Below are positions 1-8,522 of a DNA stretch of 64,000 nucleotides, piece after piece; within the stretch, counting starts at the first letter, position 1; each line of letters starts with the position of its first letter. This stretch comes from DATEOR01 sp963766725 (GTDB lineage Bacteria > Actinomycetota > Thermoleophilia > Gaiellales > Gaiellaceae). The stretch spans positions 72,047 to 136,046 of the forward strand of contig CAVYBK010000011.1 of NCBI GenBank assembly GCA_963766725.1. Reading direction: 5' to 3'. Under the pieces are notes generated by a model. It ran no database searches. It worked only from the letters and a program-made list of their open reading frames with translations, and was not told where the DNA came from. The position numbers and the translations under genes are program-made.

Positions 1-927
1 ATGAAGCTCGAAGGCATCCACCACGTGACGGCGATCACCGCCGACGCCCCCGGAAACGTCGACTTCTACGCGCGCGTCCTCGGGCTGCGGCTCGTGAAGA
101 AGACCGTCAACCAGGACGACCCCACCGTCTACCACCTCTTCTACGCCGACGAGGAAGGCTCGGCCGGCGCGGACATCACATTCTTCGAGTATCCGGGCGC
201 ACGCCGCGGCCGCGCTGGGGCCGGCATGGTGCACCGCGTCGTCTTCCGCGTTGCGGACAGCGCCGCGCTCGACTTCTGGGCCGACCGGCTGGTCGCCGAA
301 GGAACCGAGGCTCGGCGCGAGGGTGATTCGCTCCTGTTCGAGGACCCGGAGGGCCTCGGGCTCGAGCTCCGCGCCGTCGACTCACCCGACAAGCCGCTCG
401 TCGCGGTCAGCCCGGACATCCCGGCCGAGGTGGCCATCCAGGGCTTCGACGAGGTGCGCGCCTTTACGCGCGACCCCGAGCGGAGCAAGGGCTTCCTCGA
501 GGACGTCCTCGGGTTCGAGGCACGGGACGACGACGGCTGGGAGGTTCGCGGCGAGAAGCGCGGCGGCCAGTACGTCTACGACTCCGCCGAGAGCCTCGGC
601 ACTCCCGGTGCGGGCACCGTCCACCACGTCGCGTTCGCGTCCCTCATGGACGACCACGAGGCGTGGCAGCAGCGGGTCGCCGAGGCGGGCGCCCACCCCA
701 CGCCCGTGATCGACCGCTTCTACTTCCGCTCCATCTACTTCCGCGAGCCGAGCGGCGTGCTCTTCGAGATCGCCACGATCGGCCCCGGCTTCGACTCCGA
801 CGAGCCGAAGGAGACGCTGGGCGAGGCGCTTTCGCTTCCGCCCGCGTTCGAGCACCTGCGCGAGCAGATCGAGCCACGCCTGACGCCGATCTCCAACCCG
901 CGCAAGCCCGCAGAGGTCTCCGGATGA
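1..927 (+). CDS. Ring-cleaving dioxygenase, VOC superfamily (MhqA/MhqO type)
   Basis: 308 aa, two vicinal-oxygen-chelate (glyoxalase-fold) halves. The opening segment resembles ring-cleaving dioxygenases of the hydroquinone/catechol-stress MhqA/MhqO group. Candidate Fe(II) ligands are His8 (HHVTAI), His208/His209 (TVHHVAFA) and Glu256 (LFEIAT), the usual His-His-Glu triad. Expected role: extradiol cleavage of hydroquinones or catechols in the cytoplasm. The first base of the window is the A of an ATG, so a longer upstream start cannot be excluded, although the N-terminus looks complete for the family. Its TGA overlaps the ATG of the next VOC gene (ATGA), so the two are very likely co-transcribed. 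Natural substrate unknown. Confidence 0.85.
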   Translation: MKLEGIHHVTAITADAPGNVDFYARVLGLRLVKKTVNQDDPTVYHLFYADEEGSAGADITFFEYPGARRGRAGAGMVHRVVFRVADSAALDFWADRLVAEGTEARREGDSLLFEDPEGLGLELRAVDSPDKPLVAVSPDIPAEVAIQGFDEVRAFTRDPERSKGFLEDVLGFEARDDDGWEVRGEKRGGQYVYDSAESLGTPGAGTVHHVAFASLMDDHEAWQQRVAEAGAHPTPVIDRFYFRSIYFREPSGVLFEIATIGPGFDSDEPKETLGEALSLPPAFEHLREQIEPRLTPISNPRKPAEVSG

Positions 928-1787
928 CCCAGGTCGAGACCGAGACCGCGAGGCTGGCCCCGGAGACCCGTCTCGGCGCAGTCGAGCTGACGGTCACCGA
1001 CCTCGACCGGTCCGTGCCGTTCTACGAGGAGGCGATCGGGCTGCGCACGCACCGGCGTGAGGAAGGCCGTGCTGCGCTCGGCGCCGGCGGCGAGGATCTG
1101 CTCGTCCTCGTCGAGGACCCGAATGCCCGTCCGGCCGGACGCCACGCGGGCCTCTACCACTTCGCGCTCCTGTACCCGTCGCGCGAGGAGCTTGCGCGCG
1201 CGGCCGCGCGCCTGGCTCGCACGCGCACCCCTATCCAGGGCGCCTCGGACCACGGCATCTCGGAGGCGATCTACCTCCCGGATCCCGACGGGAACGGCAT
1301 CGAGCTCGCCGCCGACCGGCCGAAGGAGCAGTGGCCGGACCTCACGGTGATGAGCGGCGGGCCGGACCCGCTCGACCTGAACGCGCTTCTCGAGTCCGTC
1401 GCCGACGAGGAGCCGCAGGAATCGGTCGCTCCCGATGCCGTCATTGGACACGTCCACCTGCACGTGGGCGACCTCGACGCCGCGACCCGCTTTTACGTGG
1501 ACATCGTCGGCTTCGACGTCATGACCCACCTCCCGAGCGCGGTCTTCGTGGCCGCCGGCGGCTATCACCACCACGTCGGCTTCAACACGTGGCGGGGGCC
1601 CGGCGTGCCGCCTGCCCCCGACGGGACGGTCGGGCTGCGTCACTTCACCGTCGTCTTGCGCGACGAGGACGAGGTCGACGCGCTCCGCGAACGCGCGCGG
1701 GCTGCAGGCGTGGACGTCGAGGACACCGCCGACGGCCCGCTCCTGCGGGATCCCGCGGGGAACGTGCTCCTCTTCCGGACCGCCTAG
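924..1787 (+). CDS. VOC family protein, catechol-2,3-dioxygenase-like
   Basis: 287 aa with two glyoxalase/bleomycin-resistance modules (about residues 12-135 and 170-285). The second half carries an IGHVHLHVGDL strand and ends in the usual DPAGN/LLF motif; the first has a matching DPDGNGIEL. This architecture fits CatE/YfiE-like catechol 2,3-dioxygenases. The ATG at 924 overlaps the stop of the preceding dioxygenase, and a longer upstream extension in the same frame is only antisense-type noise. The gene ends convergently against comB with a 4-bp overlap. Together with its neighbour it probably detoxifies or degrades aromatic diols; specificity is not readable from sequence. Confidence 0.83.
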   Translation: MTQVETETARLAPETRLGAVELTVTDLDRSVPFYEEAIGLRTHRREEGRAALGAGGEDLLVLVEDPNARPAGRHAGLYHFALLYPSREELARAAARLARTRTPIQGASDHGISEAIYLPDPDGNGIELAADRPKEQWPDLTVMSGGPDPLDLNALLESVADEEPQESVAPDAVIGHVHLHVGDLDAATRFYVDIVGFDVMTHLPSAVFVAAGGYHHHVGFNTWRGPGVPPAPDGTVGLRHFTVVLRDEDEVDALRERARAAGVDVEDTADGPLLRDPAGNVLLFRTA

Positions 1788-2467
1788 GCGACGAGCCGCG
1801 CGGCGGTTCCGCGCATGCCGTCGAAGCGAGGGACGACCGCGCTGACGCTCTCGCGTGCGCACCAGACCAGGTCTTCCTCGGCGACGGTCTCCCCGACCCT
1901 TCGGACGGTGCGAAACGCCTCCTCGGCAGTCGCGTAGGACGCTGCCAGCTCGAGGGCCCGCTCGGCCGCCTCGGTCGCCTCGCCCCCGAGGAGCGCGGCG
2001 ATCCGGCCGGCGCAGTAGGCGTCGTCTTCGCTCGGGCCGCCGCGGAGCCCGGCACAGACGACTTCCACGTCCTCGTCCCGCTCGCGCGCCGCAGCCGCGA
2101 CGGCGTCCAGGTTCAGCATGCTCCCGACGAGGACGAGGTCGCAGTTCGCCGCCGCGCCGACCACGGCGCGGGTTCCGTTCGTGGTCGTGATAACGACCTC
2201 TTCGGCCTGCGGCGAGAGGTACTCGAGCGGAGAGTTCCCGAAGTCGAAGCCGGGCAGCGGATCGCCGCCGCGCTCTCCGCCGAGGACCGCGTCGCCGAGC
2301 TCTTCCTTGAGCGCCCGCGCCTCCTCGACCTCGGCGCAGCAGTAAACCGTGCGGTAGCCGGCGTCGAGAGCCTGGACGATCGTGGACGTCGCACGCAGCA
2401 CGTCGACCACGATCCCGGTGGGAACGCGGGCCGCCTCCACTGGTGTAAAGGCGACGTGGACGCGCAT
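1784..2467 (-). CDS. comB: 2-phosphosulfolactate phosphatase family protein (ComB)
   Basis: 227 aa. ComB-family hallmarks are visible: the N-terminal DVLRATSTIV, the TTTNGTRAV segment and a GLRGGPSEDDAYCAG stretch near the C-terminus. ComB hydrolyses 2-phosphosulfolactate to sulfolactate in coenzyme M synthesis in archaea, and homologues are widespread in bacteria that make no coenzyme M. No ComA, ComC, ComD or ComE gene lies in this window, so the bacterial role is open. Start ATG at 2467; it is divergent from the rhomboid gene with only 34 bp between starts, which must hold both promoters or part of them. Confidence 0.88.
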   Translation of the reverse strand: MRVHVAFTPVEAARVPTGIVVDVLRATSTIVQALDAGYRTVYCCAEVEEARALKEELGDAVLGGERGGDPLPGFDFGNSPLEYLSPQAEEVVITTTNGTRAVVGAAANCDLVLVGSMLNLDAVAAAARERDEDVEVVCAGLRGGPSEDDAYCAGRIAALLGGEATEAAERALELAASYATAEEAFRTVRRVGETVAEEDLVWCARESVSAVVPRFDGMRGTAARLVA

Positions 2468-2501
2468 CGGGCGGACGTTACCGGGTAGCCGCGCGGCTAC
2501 G

Positions 2502-3374
2502 ATGACGCCGATGGCCGCGCCCGAGCAGACGCAGACGATGGTCTGCTACCGGCACCCGTCGAACGAGACCGCCATCACGTGCTCGAACTGCGGGCGGCCG
2601 ATCTGCACCGAGTGCATGGTCTTCGCGTCCGTCGGGATCAAGTGCCCCGAGTGCGCGGGGAGCCCGACCGGAGCGAAGAAAGCGGCGGTGCGCGCGCAAT
2701 CGTTCGCCGTCACGAGCACGGACTTCCTGGTCACGAAGACCCTGATCGGGATCAACGTCCTCGTCTTCCTCGCACAGGTCGTGCAGTCCGGAAGCTTCAC
2801 GCAGCCCTTCAGCGAGATCTTCTTTCGCGGGGCGCTCGCCGCTCCCCCGGTCGCGCAGGGAGAGTGGTACCGGCTCGTCACGTGCGCCTTCCTGCACGGA
2901 AGCGTGCTGCACATCTTCTTCAACATGCTCATGCTCTGGTGGTTCGGCCGGGCGCTCGAGGACCTGCTCGGCCGCGCGCGCTTCCTCGCCATCTACTTCG
3001 TCTCGATCCTGGCGGGATCGGCCGGCGCGCTCCTCGTCACACCCGACAAGCTCACCGTGGGCGCCTCGGGAGCCGTGTTCGGGATCCTGGGCGCAGGCCT
3101 GATCCTCGAGCGGAACAACATCAACGTCTTCGGCGGGCAGGCCCTGATCGTGGTCATCCTGAACCTGGCGCTCAGCTTCACGCTGAACAGCGTCTCGATC
3201 GGCGGCCACGTCGGCGGGCTCGTCGGCGGCGCCCTCTGCATCCTCGTTCTCTCCGGCTTCGGGCGCGGCCATGCGGTGTACGGCCGCTTCAACATCGCCG
3301 CCGCGGCCGGACTCGTAGCGATCGCCGCCGGCAGCGTTCTCATCGCCTACTTCCAGGTCCGCGGCTACGCCTGA
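2502..3374 (+). CDS. Rhomboid-family intramembrane serine protease with N-terminal zinc-binding domain
   Basis: 290 aa. Residues 15-51 contain seven cysteines with a CYRHP opening, a B-box-like zinc module common on actinobacterial rhomboids. Six or so hydrophobic helices follow (about 78-290). The catalytic dyad is Ser189 in GASGAVFG and His236 in GGHVGG; the WR-type loop appears as EWYRLVTCAFLHGS. Expected role: cleavage of transmembrane helices in the cytoplasmic membrane, substrate unknown. The ATG at 2502 was chosen because upstream in-frame residues overlap comB and look non-coding. The TGA lies at the edge of the following PLD-like reading frame, so the two are probably coupled. Confidence 0.9.
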   Translation: MTPMAAPEQTQTMVCYRHPSNETAITCSNCGRPICTECMVFASVGIKCPECAGSPTGAKKAAVRAQSFAVTSTDFLVTKTLIGINVLVFLAQVVQSGSFTQPFSEIFFRGALAAPPVAQGEWYRLVTCAFLHGSVLHIFFNMLMLWWFGRALEDLLGRARFLAIYFVSILAGSAGALLVTPDKLTVGASGAVFGILGAGLILERNNINVFGGQALIVVILNLALSFTLNSVSIGGHVGGLVGGALCILVLSGFGRGHAVYGRFNIAAAAGLVAIAAGSVLIAYFQVRGYA

Positions 3375-3375
3375 C

Positions 3376-4413
3376 ATCGAGCTCCGCACTCTTCGGGACG
3401 GAGGCCAGACCGCGCTCGAGATCGCCGAGTACGCGGCCGGCTTCCTGGCCGCCGCCGAGAAGTCCCTCGACCTCGCCCTCTACGACTTCGACCTCGAGCA
3501 GGAGACGGCGAAGCTGGTCGCGACGGCGCTGCTCGAGGCGCAGAGCCGCGGCGTCGAGGTCCGGCTCGCCTTCAACGTCGACCACGACAAGCCGATCCCC
3601 GAGCCTCCTCCGCCCGACGCCGACCCGAGCCTGCTCGACGACCTCGCGGTCCCCACGAAGCGGATCCTCGGCGTCCCCGACCTCATGCACCACAAGTACG
3701 TGGTCAGGGACGGCTCCGACGTCTGGACGGGATCGACGAACTGGAGCGACGACTCCTGGAGCCGGGAGGAGAACGTCATCGTGGTCGTCCACTCGGATGA
3801 GCTCGCCGCGCGCTACACCGAGGACTTCGAGCAGCTCTGGGAGACGGAGAGCGTCGAGAAGTCAGGCTTCGTGGAGCCGAACCCCATCCGCGTCGGCGAC
3901 GCGAAGGTGCGCGCCTGGTTCTCGCCGGGGCACGGCGAGGCGCTCGCGACCCGGATTGCACACAGGATCGCCAAGGCGAAACGGCGCATTCGGATCTGCT
4001 CGCCCGTGATGACGTCCGGCCCGGTCCTCGGCGCCCTCGCCGAAGCTGTCTCGGACGGCAAATGCGATGTGGCGGGCGTCGTCGACGCCACCCAGATGAA
4101 GGGCGTCTTCCACCAGTGGGAGCTGAACGGGAACTCGGAGTGGAAGATGCCCGCGATCAGACGCATCTTCGCGAACGGGCGCTTCACCGGGAAGAACTCG
4201 ATGCCCTACGGCCAGGGGGATGTCCACGACTTCATGCACGCCAAGGTCGTGGTCGCCGACGACTACCTCTTCACGGGGAGCTACAACCTCTCCCATTCGG
4301 GCGAGCAGAACGCCGAAAACGTCCTCGAGGTCGAGAACCCTGCGCTGGCCGACCAGCTCGCGGCGTTCGTGGACGAGATCCACGCGCTCTACCCGGCCGC
4401 CCCAATTCCCTAA
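3376..4413 (+). CDS. Phospholipase D-like nuclease/transferase; start codon unclear
   Basis: About 345 aa of continuous frame with two HKD-type motifs: HHKYVVRDG followed by GSTNWS (near 3688), and HAKVVVADD followed by TGSYNLSHSG (near 4237). This is the paired-active-site layout of PLD-superfamily phosphodiesterases. The first conserved block (EIAEYAAGFLAAAEKSL, near 3418) lies well upstream of the first ATG at 3685. Back to the in-frame stop at 3316 there is no ATG, GTG or TTG. The frame opens right behind the rhomboid stop, at an ATC (3376). Either a rare start codon is used or a base is wrong. Starting at 3685 would remove the first third of the fold. No signal peptide is visible. Confidence 0.7.
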   Translation: MELRTLRDGGQTALEIAEYAAGFLAAAEKSLDLALYDFDLEQETAKLVATALLEAQSRGVEVRLAFNVDHDKPIPEPPPPDADPSLLDDLAVPTKRILGVPDLMHHKYVVRDGSDVWTGSTNWSDDSWSREENVIVVVHSDELAARYTEDFEQLWETESVEKSGFVEPNPIRVGDAKVRAWFSPGHGEALATRIAHRIAKAKRRIRICSPVMTSGPVLGALAEAVSDGKCDVAGVVDATQMKGVFHQWELNGNSEWKMPAIRRIFANGRFTGKNSMPYGQGDVHDFMHAKVVVADDYLFTGSYNLSHSGEQNAENVLEVENPALADQLAAFVDEIHALYPAAPIP

Positions 4414-4443
4414 TAGACCCTTTACACGTGGCTCAAACGAGGG

Positions 4444-4471
4444 AAAAGAAATCCTTTCTTAGGGCCGATAA
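4444..4471 (+). promoter_or_regulatory. Putative sigma-28-like promoter upstream of the broken glycosidase
   Basis: GCCGATAA at 4464-4471 is an exact match to the sigma-28/FliA-type -10 element. An A-rich AAAAG at 4444-4448 sits 15 bp upstream, close to the expected -35 position but an imperfect match. The segment is visibly less GC-rich than its surroundings. It would place a transcript start only a few bases before the ATG at 4481, giving a nearly leaderless message. Match by eye only. Confidence 0.35.
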
Positions 4472-4480
4472 ACGAGAAGC

Positions 4481-5431
4481 ATGCGAAAGCTTCTCGTTGT
4501 CGCGGCCCTTGCAGCGCTCCTGGTTCCAGCCGAAGCGGGCGCCTCCGTCCTGCTCGGGCGTCGAAGGCTCGAAGTCGCGCTTCCGCGAGCCAGACGAACC
4601 AGGCCACGGACGTGAACCTCGACTTCATCGGGTGGGGCGTCCACAAGCAGACGTACCTGGACAACACGCTGGACGCCGCCAAGCCGATCCCGGTCACTCT
4701 CGTTCGGGACCGCGAACAAGTACGGGAACGAGGCGATCACGCCCAGCCGGGATCGCAAAGCGGCAAGGGCGACCGGGTGCTGATCGACATCGCCCAGGCG
4801 CTCGACCGCTTCGGCAGCTTCGCGTACGTGCGGCCCTACGCCGAGATGAACGGCCATTGGAACTCCTACTGCGCGTACAACTCGAACGGGTCATATCGCG
4901 GAGCCGCGCACTCGACGAAGAACTTCCGCAAGGCCTTCCGGCGCACGTACCTGATCGTGCACGGCGGCTCGGTCGCCGACATCAACGCCAAGCTCGTCGA
5001 CGTCCGGCATGCCGAAGCTCGACCGCACGAACGCCCTCCCCGTGAACGACGTCAAGGTGATCTGGAACCCGCAGGGATTCGGCAGCCCCGACCTCAAGGC
5101 CAACAGCGCCGACTCGTACTACCCCGGCGACAAGTACGTGGACGTCGTCGCCAACGACCTTTACGACTTCGGGCGCGGCGTGGAATGGGAGGCGAACCTC
5201 GACCTCTACCGCGGCCACCCCGGCAAGCCGTACGCGATCGGCGAATGGGGCCTCGGCCCAGGGATCGACCACCCGGACTTCGTCCAGAAGATGGCCAACT
5301 TCGTCTCCAACCACCCGCGGGTCGAGACGATCATCTACTACCGCAGCCAGAGCGGCTCGACGTTCGACCTCAGCTACAAGCCGAGAGTCACGCGCGCCTA
5401 CAAGCGCTACATCCTGCCGCTGGCTAACTAG
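4481..5431 (+). pseudogene. Secreted GH26-like glycosidase (mannanase-type), broken by several frameshifts
   Basis: Begins with a clear signal peptide (MRKLLVVAALAALLVPAEAGA) in one frame. That frame stops at 4613-4615, while homologous-looking sequence continues in another frame (NLDFIGWGVHKQTYLD). A short stretch near 4703-4745 reads sensibly only in a third arrangement (FGTANKYGNEAITPS). The frame then returns with VRPYAEMNGHW, the GH26-type acid/base region, and shifts again near 5000 to MPKLDRTNALPVNDVKV and YAIGEWGLGPG, the probable nucleophile region. At least four indels are needed for one product. Clustered indels suggest a real pseudogene, although other genes in the window also show single-base errors. 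The end overlaps ppdK convergently by 8 bp. Confidence 0.6.
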
Positions 5432-8063
5432 CCGCCTGGACGGCGGGGCTGACGGCTGACTCGGCGAGCGCCGCCTGCGCGGCCGCAAGGCGCGCGAGCG
5501 GGACGCGGTACGGCGAGCACGAGACGTAGTCGAGCCCGAGCCGGTGGCAGAACGCGACCGATGCCGGGTCGCCGCCGTGCTCTCCGCAGATGCCCATCTT
5601 CAGGTCGGGCTTCACGGAGCGAGCGCGCTCGACGGCGAGCTCCATGAGCTCCCCCACCCCGCTCTGGTCGAGGGTCTCGAACGGGTTCTGGCGCAGAATG
5701 CCGTCGTCGAGGTAGTGCGTGAGGAACTTCCCCTCCGCGTCGTCGCGGGAGAAGCCCAGCGTCGTCTGCGTGAGGTCGTTCGTCCCGAAGCTGAAGAAGT
5801 CGGCGTGCTCGGCGATCTCGTCGGCGCGGATGCATGCGCGCGGGAGCTCGATCATCGTGCCGCAGAGGTAGGCGCCCTCGCCCTCCTCTTCCGCGGTTCG
5901 CACCGTGAGCTCGCGCAGGCGCCGCAGCTCCTCGGCGAAGCCGACGAGCGGATGCATGATCTCGACGAGCGGGGCGTCCCCCGTTCGCCGTTCCACGGCG
6001 GCCGCCGCGCGGATGATCGCCCGCACCTGCATCTCGTAGATCTCGGGGAAGAGAAGGCCGAGGCGGCAGCCGCGCGTCCCGAGCATCGGGTTCGCCTCAC
6101 GGAGAGCGCGGATGCGCCTCGCCATCTCAGGCGACTCCGCCTCCTCGAGCGACGGCAGGAACTCGTGCAGCGGCGGGTCGAGAAGCCTGATCGTCACCGG
6201 GAGCCCGGCCATCGCTTCGAAGATGCCCTCGAAGTCCTCCTGCTGAAGAGGCAGGAGCTTGGCCAGCGCATCGCGCCGCTCGTCCTCTCCCGAGGCCATG
6301 ATCATCTCCCGGACGAGCGGAAGCCGGTCTTCGATCATGAACATGTGCTCGGTGCGGCAGAGCCCGATGCCCTGGGCGCCGAACTCGCGCGCCTTGGCGG
6401 CGTCCGCAGGCGTGTCGGCGTTGGCGCGCACCTTGAGCCGACGGATGTCGTCGGCCCAGTCGAGCAAGAGCTCGAAGTTCTGGTTGATCTGCGGTGGCAC
6501 GAGGTCGACCGGGCCGAGGATGACCTCCCCCGTTCCGCCGTCGATCGTGATCACGTCCCCCTCTGCGAGGTTGTGGGGGCCCAGCCGCGCCTTCCGCTCG
6601 TCGTGGTTGATGGAGAGCCCGTCGCAGGCCGTCACGCACGGCTTCCCCATCCCGCGCGCGACGACAGCGGCGTGCGAGGTGAGGCCGCCTACCGCGGTCA
6701 GAATCCCCTTCGCCTCGACCATGCCGTGGAAGTCGTCGGGGCTCGTCTCCTGCCGCACGAGGATGACCGACTCTCCGGCCCGGCCTCGCTCCTCGGCCGT
6801 GTCGGCATCGAAGACGATCGCCCCCGTCGCGGCTCCGGGTGACGCATTGAGACCGCGGGCGACGACCTCGTAGTCGGCCTTCGGGTCGATCATCGGATGG
6901 AGGAGCTGGTCGAGCTGGGCGGGATCGAGCCGTCCGAGCGCCTCCTCCCTGCTGATGAGCCCTTCCTCGACGAGGTCGACGGCGACCTTCACCATCGACG
7001 TCGCATGGCGCTTCGCCGGCCGCGTCTGCAGAAGGAACAGCCTGCCGTCCTCGATCGTGAACTCGATGTCCTGCGCGTCTCGGTAGTGCTGCTCGAGCCG
7101 GCGCATGGTGTCGAGAAGCTCCTCGAAGACGTCGGGGAAGCTGTCGCCGAGCTCTTCGAGCGGCTGCGGCGTGCGGACGCCGGCGACGACGTCTTCGCCT
7201 TGCGCGTTGGCGAGAAACTCGCCGTAGAGCCCCTGCTCGCCGGTGGCCGGGTCCCGCGTGAAGGCGACGCCCGTGCCCGATTCTTCGCCCTTGTTTCCGA
7301 ACACCATCTGGACGACGTTGACCGCAGTGCCGAGGTCGTCCGAGATCCCGTTCGCCCTCCGGTACGCCCGCGCCCTCGGGAGGTCCCAGGAGTCGAAGAC
7401 CGCGCGGATCGCGGCGGCGAGCTGGTCGCGCGCGTCCTGCGGAAAGTCCTCGCCGGCGTCCTGGCGGTAGATCTGCTTGAAGCGCCCGGCCAACTCCTCG
7501 AGCCGCGCGGCGTCGAGCTCGCCGTCGTGCGCCGCGCCGGCGCCCTCGCGCGCCGCCGCAAGCGCCTCCTCGAAGCGGTGCGCGTCGACTCCGGCGACGA
7601 CGTCGCCGTACATCTGGATCAGCCGCCGGTATGCGTCGTAGGCGAAACGCGGGTTCTCGGTCGTGCGCGCGAGCCCCACGACGGCCTCGTCGTTCAGCCC
7701 GAGATTGAGGATCGTGTCCATCATCCCGGGCATGGAGACCGCAGCTCCGGAGCGCACCGAGACGAGCAGCGGGTCGCTCGGATCGCCGAACCGCTTGCCC
7801 GTCGTCCCCTCGAGCCGGGCCATGTGCTCCGCGACCTCCTCCTCCAGGCCCGCGGGAACCTGCCTGCCGGCCCCCATGTACGCGACGCAGGCCGCGGTCG
7901 TGACCGTGAAGCCGGCCGGGACGGGAATTCCGATCGCCGTCATCTCGGCGAGGCCGATCCCCTTGCCGCCGAGCAGCTCGCGGCCGAGCTCCGTTCCTTC
8001 TGAGAAGTCGAAGACGTAGCGGTCGTCCATCCCGGTCAGGATTATCGCGGCTCTTTTCGCCAT
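5424..8063 (-). CDS. ppdK: Pyruvate, phosphate dikinase
   Basis: 879 aa from the ATG at 8063, the normal PPDK length; an in-frame extension to 8183 looks non-coding and an internal ATG at 8030 is a possible alternative. Order: ATP-grasp N-terminal domain (GGKGIGLAEM, then TMRRLEQHYRDAQDIEFT), swivelling phosphohistidine domain with His464 in GGLTSHAAVVARGMG, and PEP/pyruvate TIM barrel with GTNDLTQ and the proton-donor Cys826 in MGICGEHGG. It interconverts pyruvate, ATP and Pi with PEP, AMP and PPi. The predicted regulator gene (DUF299) lies about 450 bp upstream on the same strand, supporting control by phosphorylation in the His domain. Confidence 0.96.
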   Translation of the reverse strand: MAKRAAIILTGMDDRYVFDFSEGTELGRELLGGKGIGLAEMTAIGIPVPAGFTVTTAACVAYMGAGRQVPAGLEEEVAEHMARLEGTTGKRFGDPSDPLLVSVRSGAAVSMPGMMDTILNLGLNDEAVVGLARTTENPRFAYDAYRRLIQMYGDVVAGVDAHRFEEALAAAREGAGAAHDGELDAARLEELAGRFKQIYRQDAGEDFPQDARDQLAAAIRAVFDSWDLPRARAYRRANGISDDLGTAVNVVQMVFGNKGEESGTGVAFTRDPATGEQGLYGEFLANAQGEDVVAGVRTPQPLEELGDSFPDVFEELLDTMRRLEQHYRDAQDIEFTIEDGRLFLLQTRPAKRHATSMVKVAVDLVEEGLISREEALGRLDPAQLDQLLHPMIDPKADYEVVARGLNASPGAATGAIVFDADTAEERGRAGESVILVRQETSPDDFHGMVEAKGILTAVGGLTSHAAVVARGMGKPCVTACDGLSINHDERKARLGPHNLAEGDVITIDGGTGEVILGPVDLVPPQINQNFELLLDWADDIRRLKVRANADTPADAAKAREFGAQGIGLCRTEHMFMIEDRLPLVREMIMASGEDERRDALAKLLPLQQEDFEGIFEAMAGLPVTIRLLDPPLHEFLPSLEEAESPEMARRIRALREANPMLGTRGCRLGLLFPEIYEMQVRAIIRAAAAVERRTGDAPLVEIMHPLVGFAEELRRLRELTVRTAEEEGEGAYLCGTMIELPRACIRADEIAEHADFFSFGTNDLTQTTLGFSRDDAEGKFLTHYLDDGILRQNPFETLDQSGVGELMELAVERARSVKPDLKMGICGEHGGDPASVAFCHRLGLDYVSCSPYRVPLARLAAAQAALAESAVSPAVQAAS

Positions 8064-8099
8064 CTTGACGGGCCCAAAGCGGACAGCGACACTGACGCG

Positions 8100-8189
8100 A
8101 TGCGCCGCATCCCCCTCATGCTTGCCCTGCTCGCCCTTCTGGTCATGCTTTCCGTGGCCGGAGGCGGGTTCTTCGACGGCCACCTCTAG
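8100..8189 (+). CDS. Candidate 29-aa hydrophobic peptide
   Basis: ATG at 8100 to TAG at 8187: MRRIPLM followed by an unbroken Leu/Ala/Val stretch and a short GGGFFDGHL tail. The basic N-terminus and single hydrophobic segment look like a membrane microprotein or orphan signal peptide. It diverges from ppdK (36 bp between starts), and a good rho-independent terminator follows at 8321-8355 on the same strand, so a short plus-strand transcript is plausible. No obvious ribosome binding site, and no homology can be judged at this length. Confidence 0.35.
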   Translation: MRRIPLMLALLALLVMLSVAGGGFFDGHL

Positions 8190-8320
8190 GCGATCTCGAA
8201 CGAGGGAACCGCCCGCCGATTACCCCATTCGGTCATGGCGTCTACCCCCGTTGTGCACCATGGTCCCCGTACGGGTTCGATTAGACGTGGGGCGCCGCAG
8301 TCTACGTCTCGGCCCGAGAA
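8190..8320 (+). other. Non-coding intergenic stretch between microprotein ORF and terminator
   Basis: About 130 bp without a convincing ORF on either strand. It contains a short palindrome (ACCATGGT near 8258) and leads directly into the terminator hairpin. Its T-loop-like GGGTTCGATT does not fold into a tRNA. It may be the 3' UTR of the 29-aa ORF or the body of a small RNA; nothing here identifies a known RNA family. Confidence 0.3.
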
Positions 8321-8355
8321 GAGGCGGCTCGGCACCACGGCCGCCTCTGTTATTT
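8321..8355 (+). terminator. Rho-independent terminator (plus strand)
   Basis: Perfect 8-bp stem GAGGCGGC (8321-8328) with GCCGCCTC (8340-8347), 11-nt loop, followed by TGTTATTT. The T-rich side lies on the plus strand, so it ends a plus-strand transcript, although the annotated genes on both sides are on the minus strand. Confidence 0.65.
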
Positions 8356-8360
8356 AAGAG

Positions 8361-8522
8361 CTAGGCGGTCTTCTCAAGGTTTCGCCGCTCCGCCAGCCAC
8401 GAGATGAGCCGGATCCCCATCCAGACCGGCGTCAGGAGCACGTAGAAGACGAAGAGGCCGAGCGCGAGCAGAAACATCCAGAACGGCCAGTAGTAGATCG
8501 GGATCTTCGGCTTCGCGCTCAT
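8361..8522 (-). CDS. Small membrane protein, 53 aa
   Basis: Starts at the ATG at 8522, which overlaps the stop of the PPDK regulator (ATGA), so it is translationally coupled to it. A Pro/Tyr/Trp-rich N-terminus (IPIYYWPFW) precedes one transmembrane helix (about residues 15-32), followed by an amphipathic segment and a basic tail ending ERRNLEKTA. No family recognised. The position between the PPDK regulator and ppdK is its only functional hint; its hydrophobic character contrasts with its soluble neighbours. Confidence 0.7.
   Translation of the reverse strand: MSAKPKIPIYYWPFWMFLLALGLFVFYVLLTPVWMGIRLISWLAERRNLEKTA

Noticed and set aside
8268..8290. GGGTTCGATT as a tRNA T-loop
   Set aside because: The flanking bases do not form a T-stem and no acceptor, D- or anticodon arms are found nearby.
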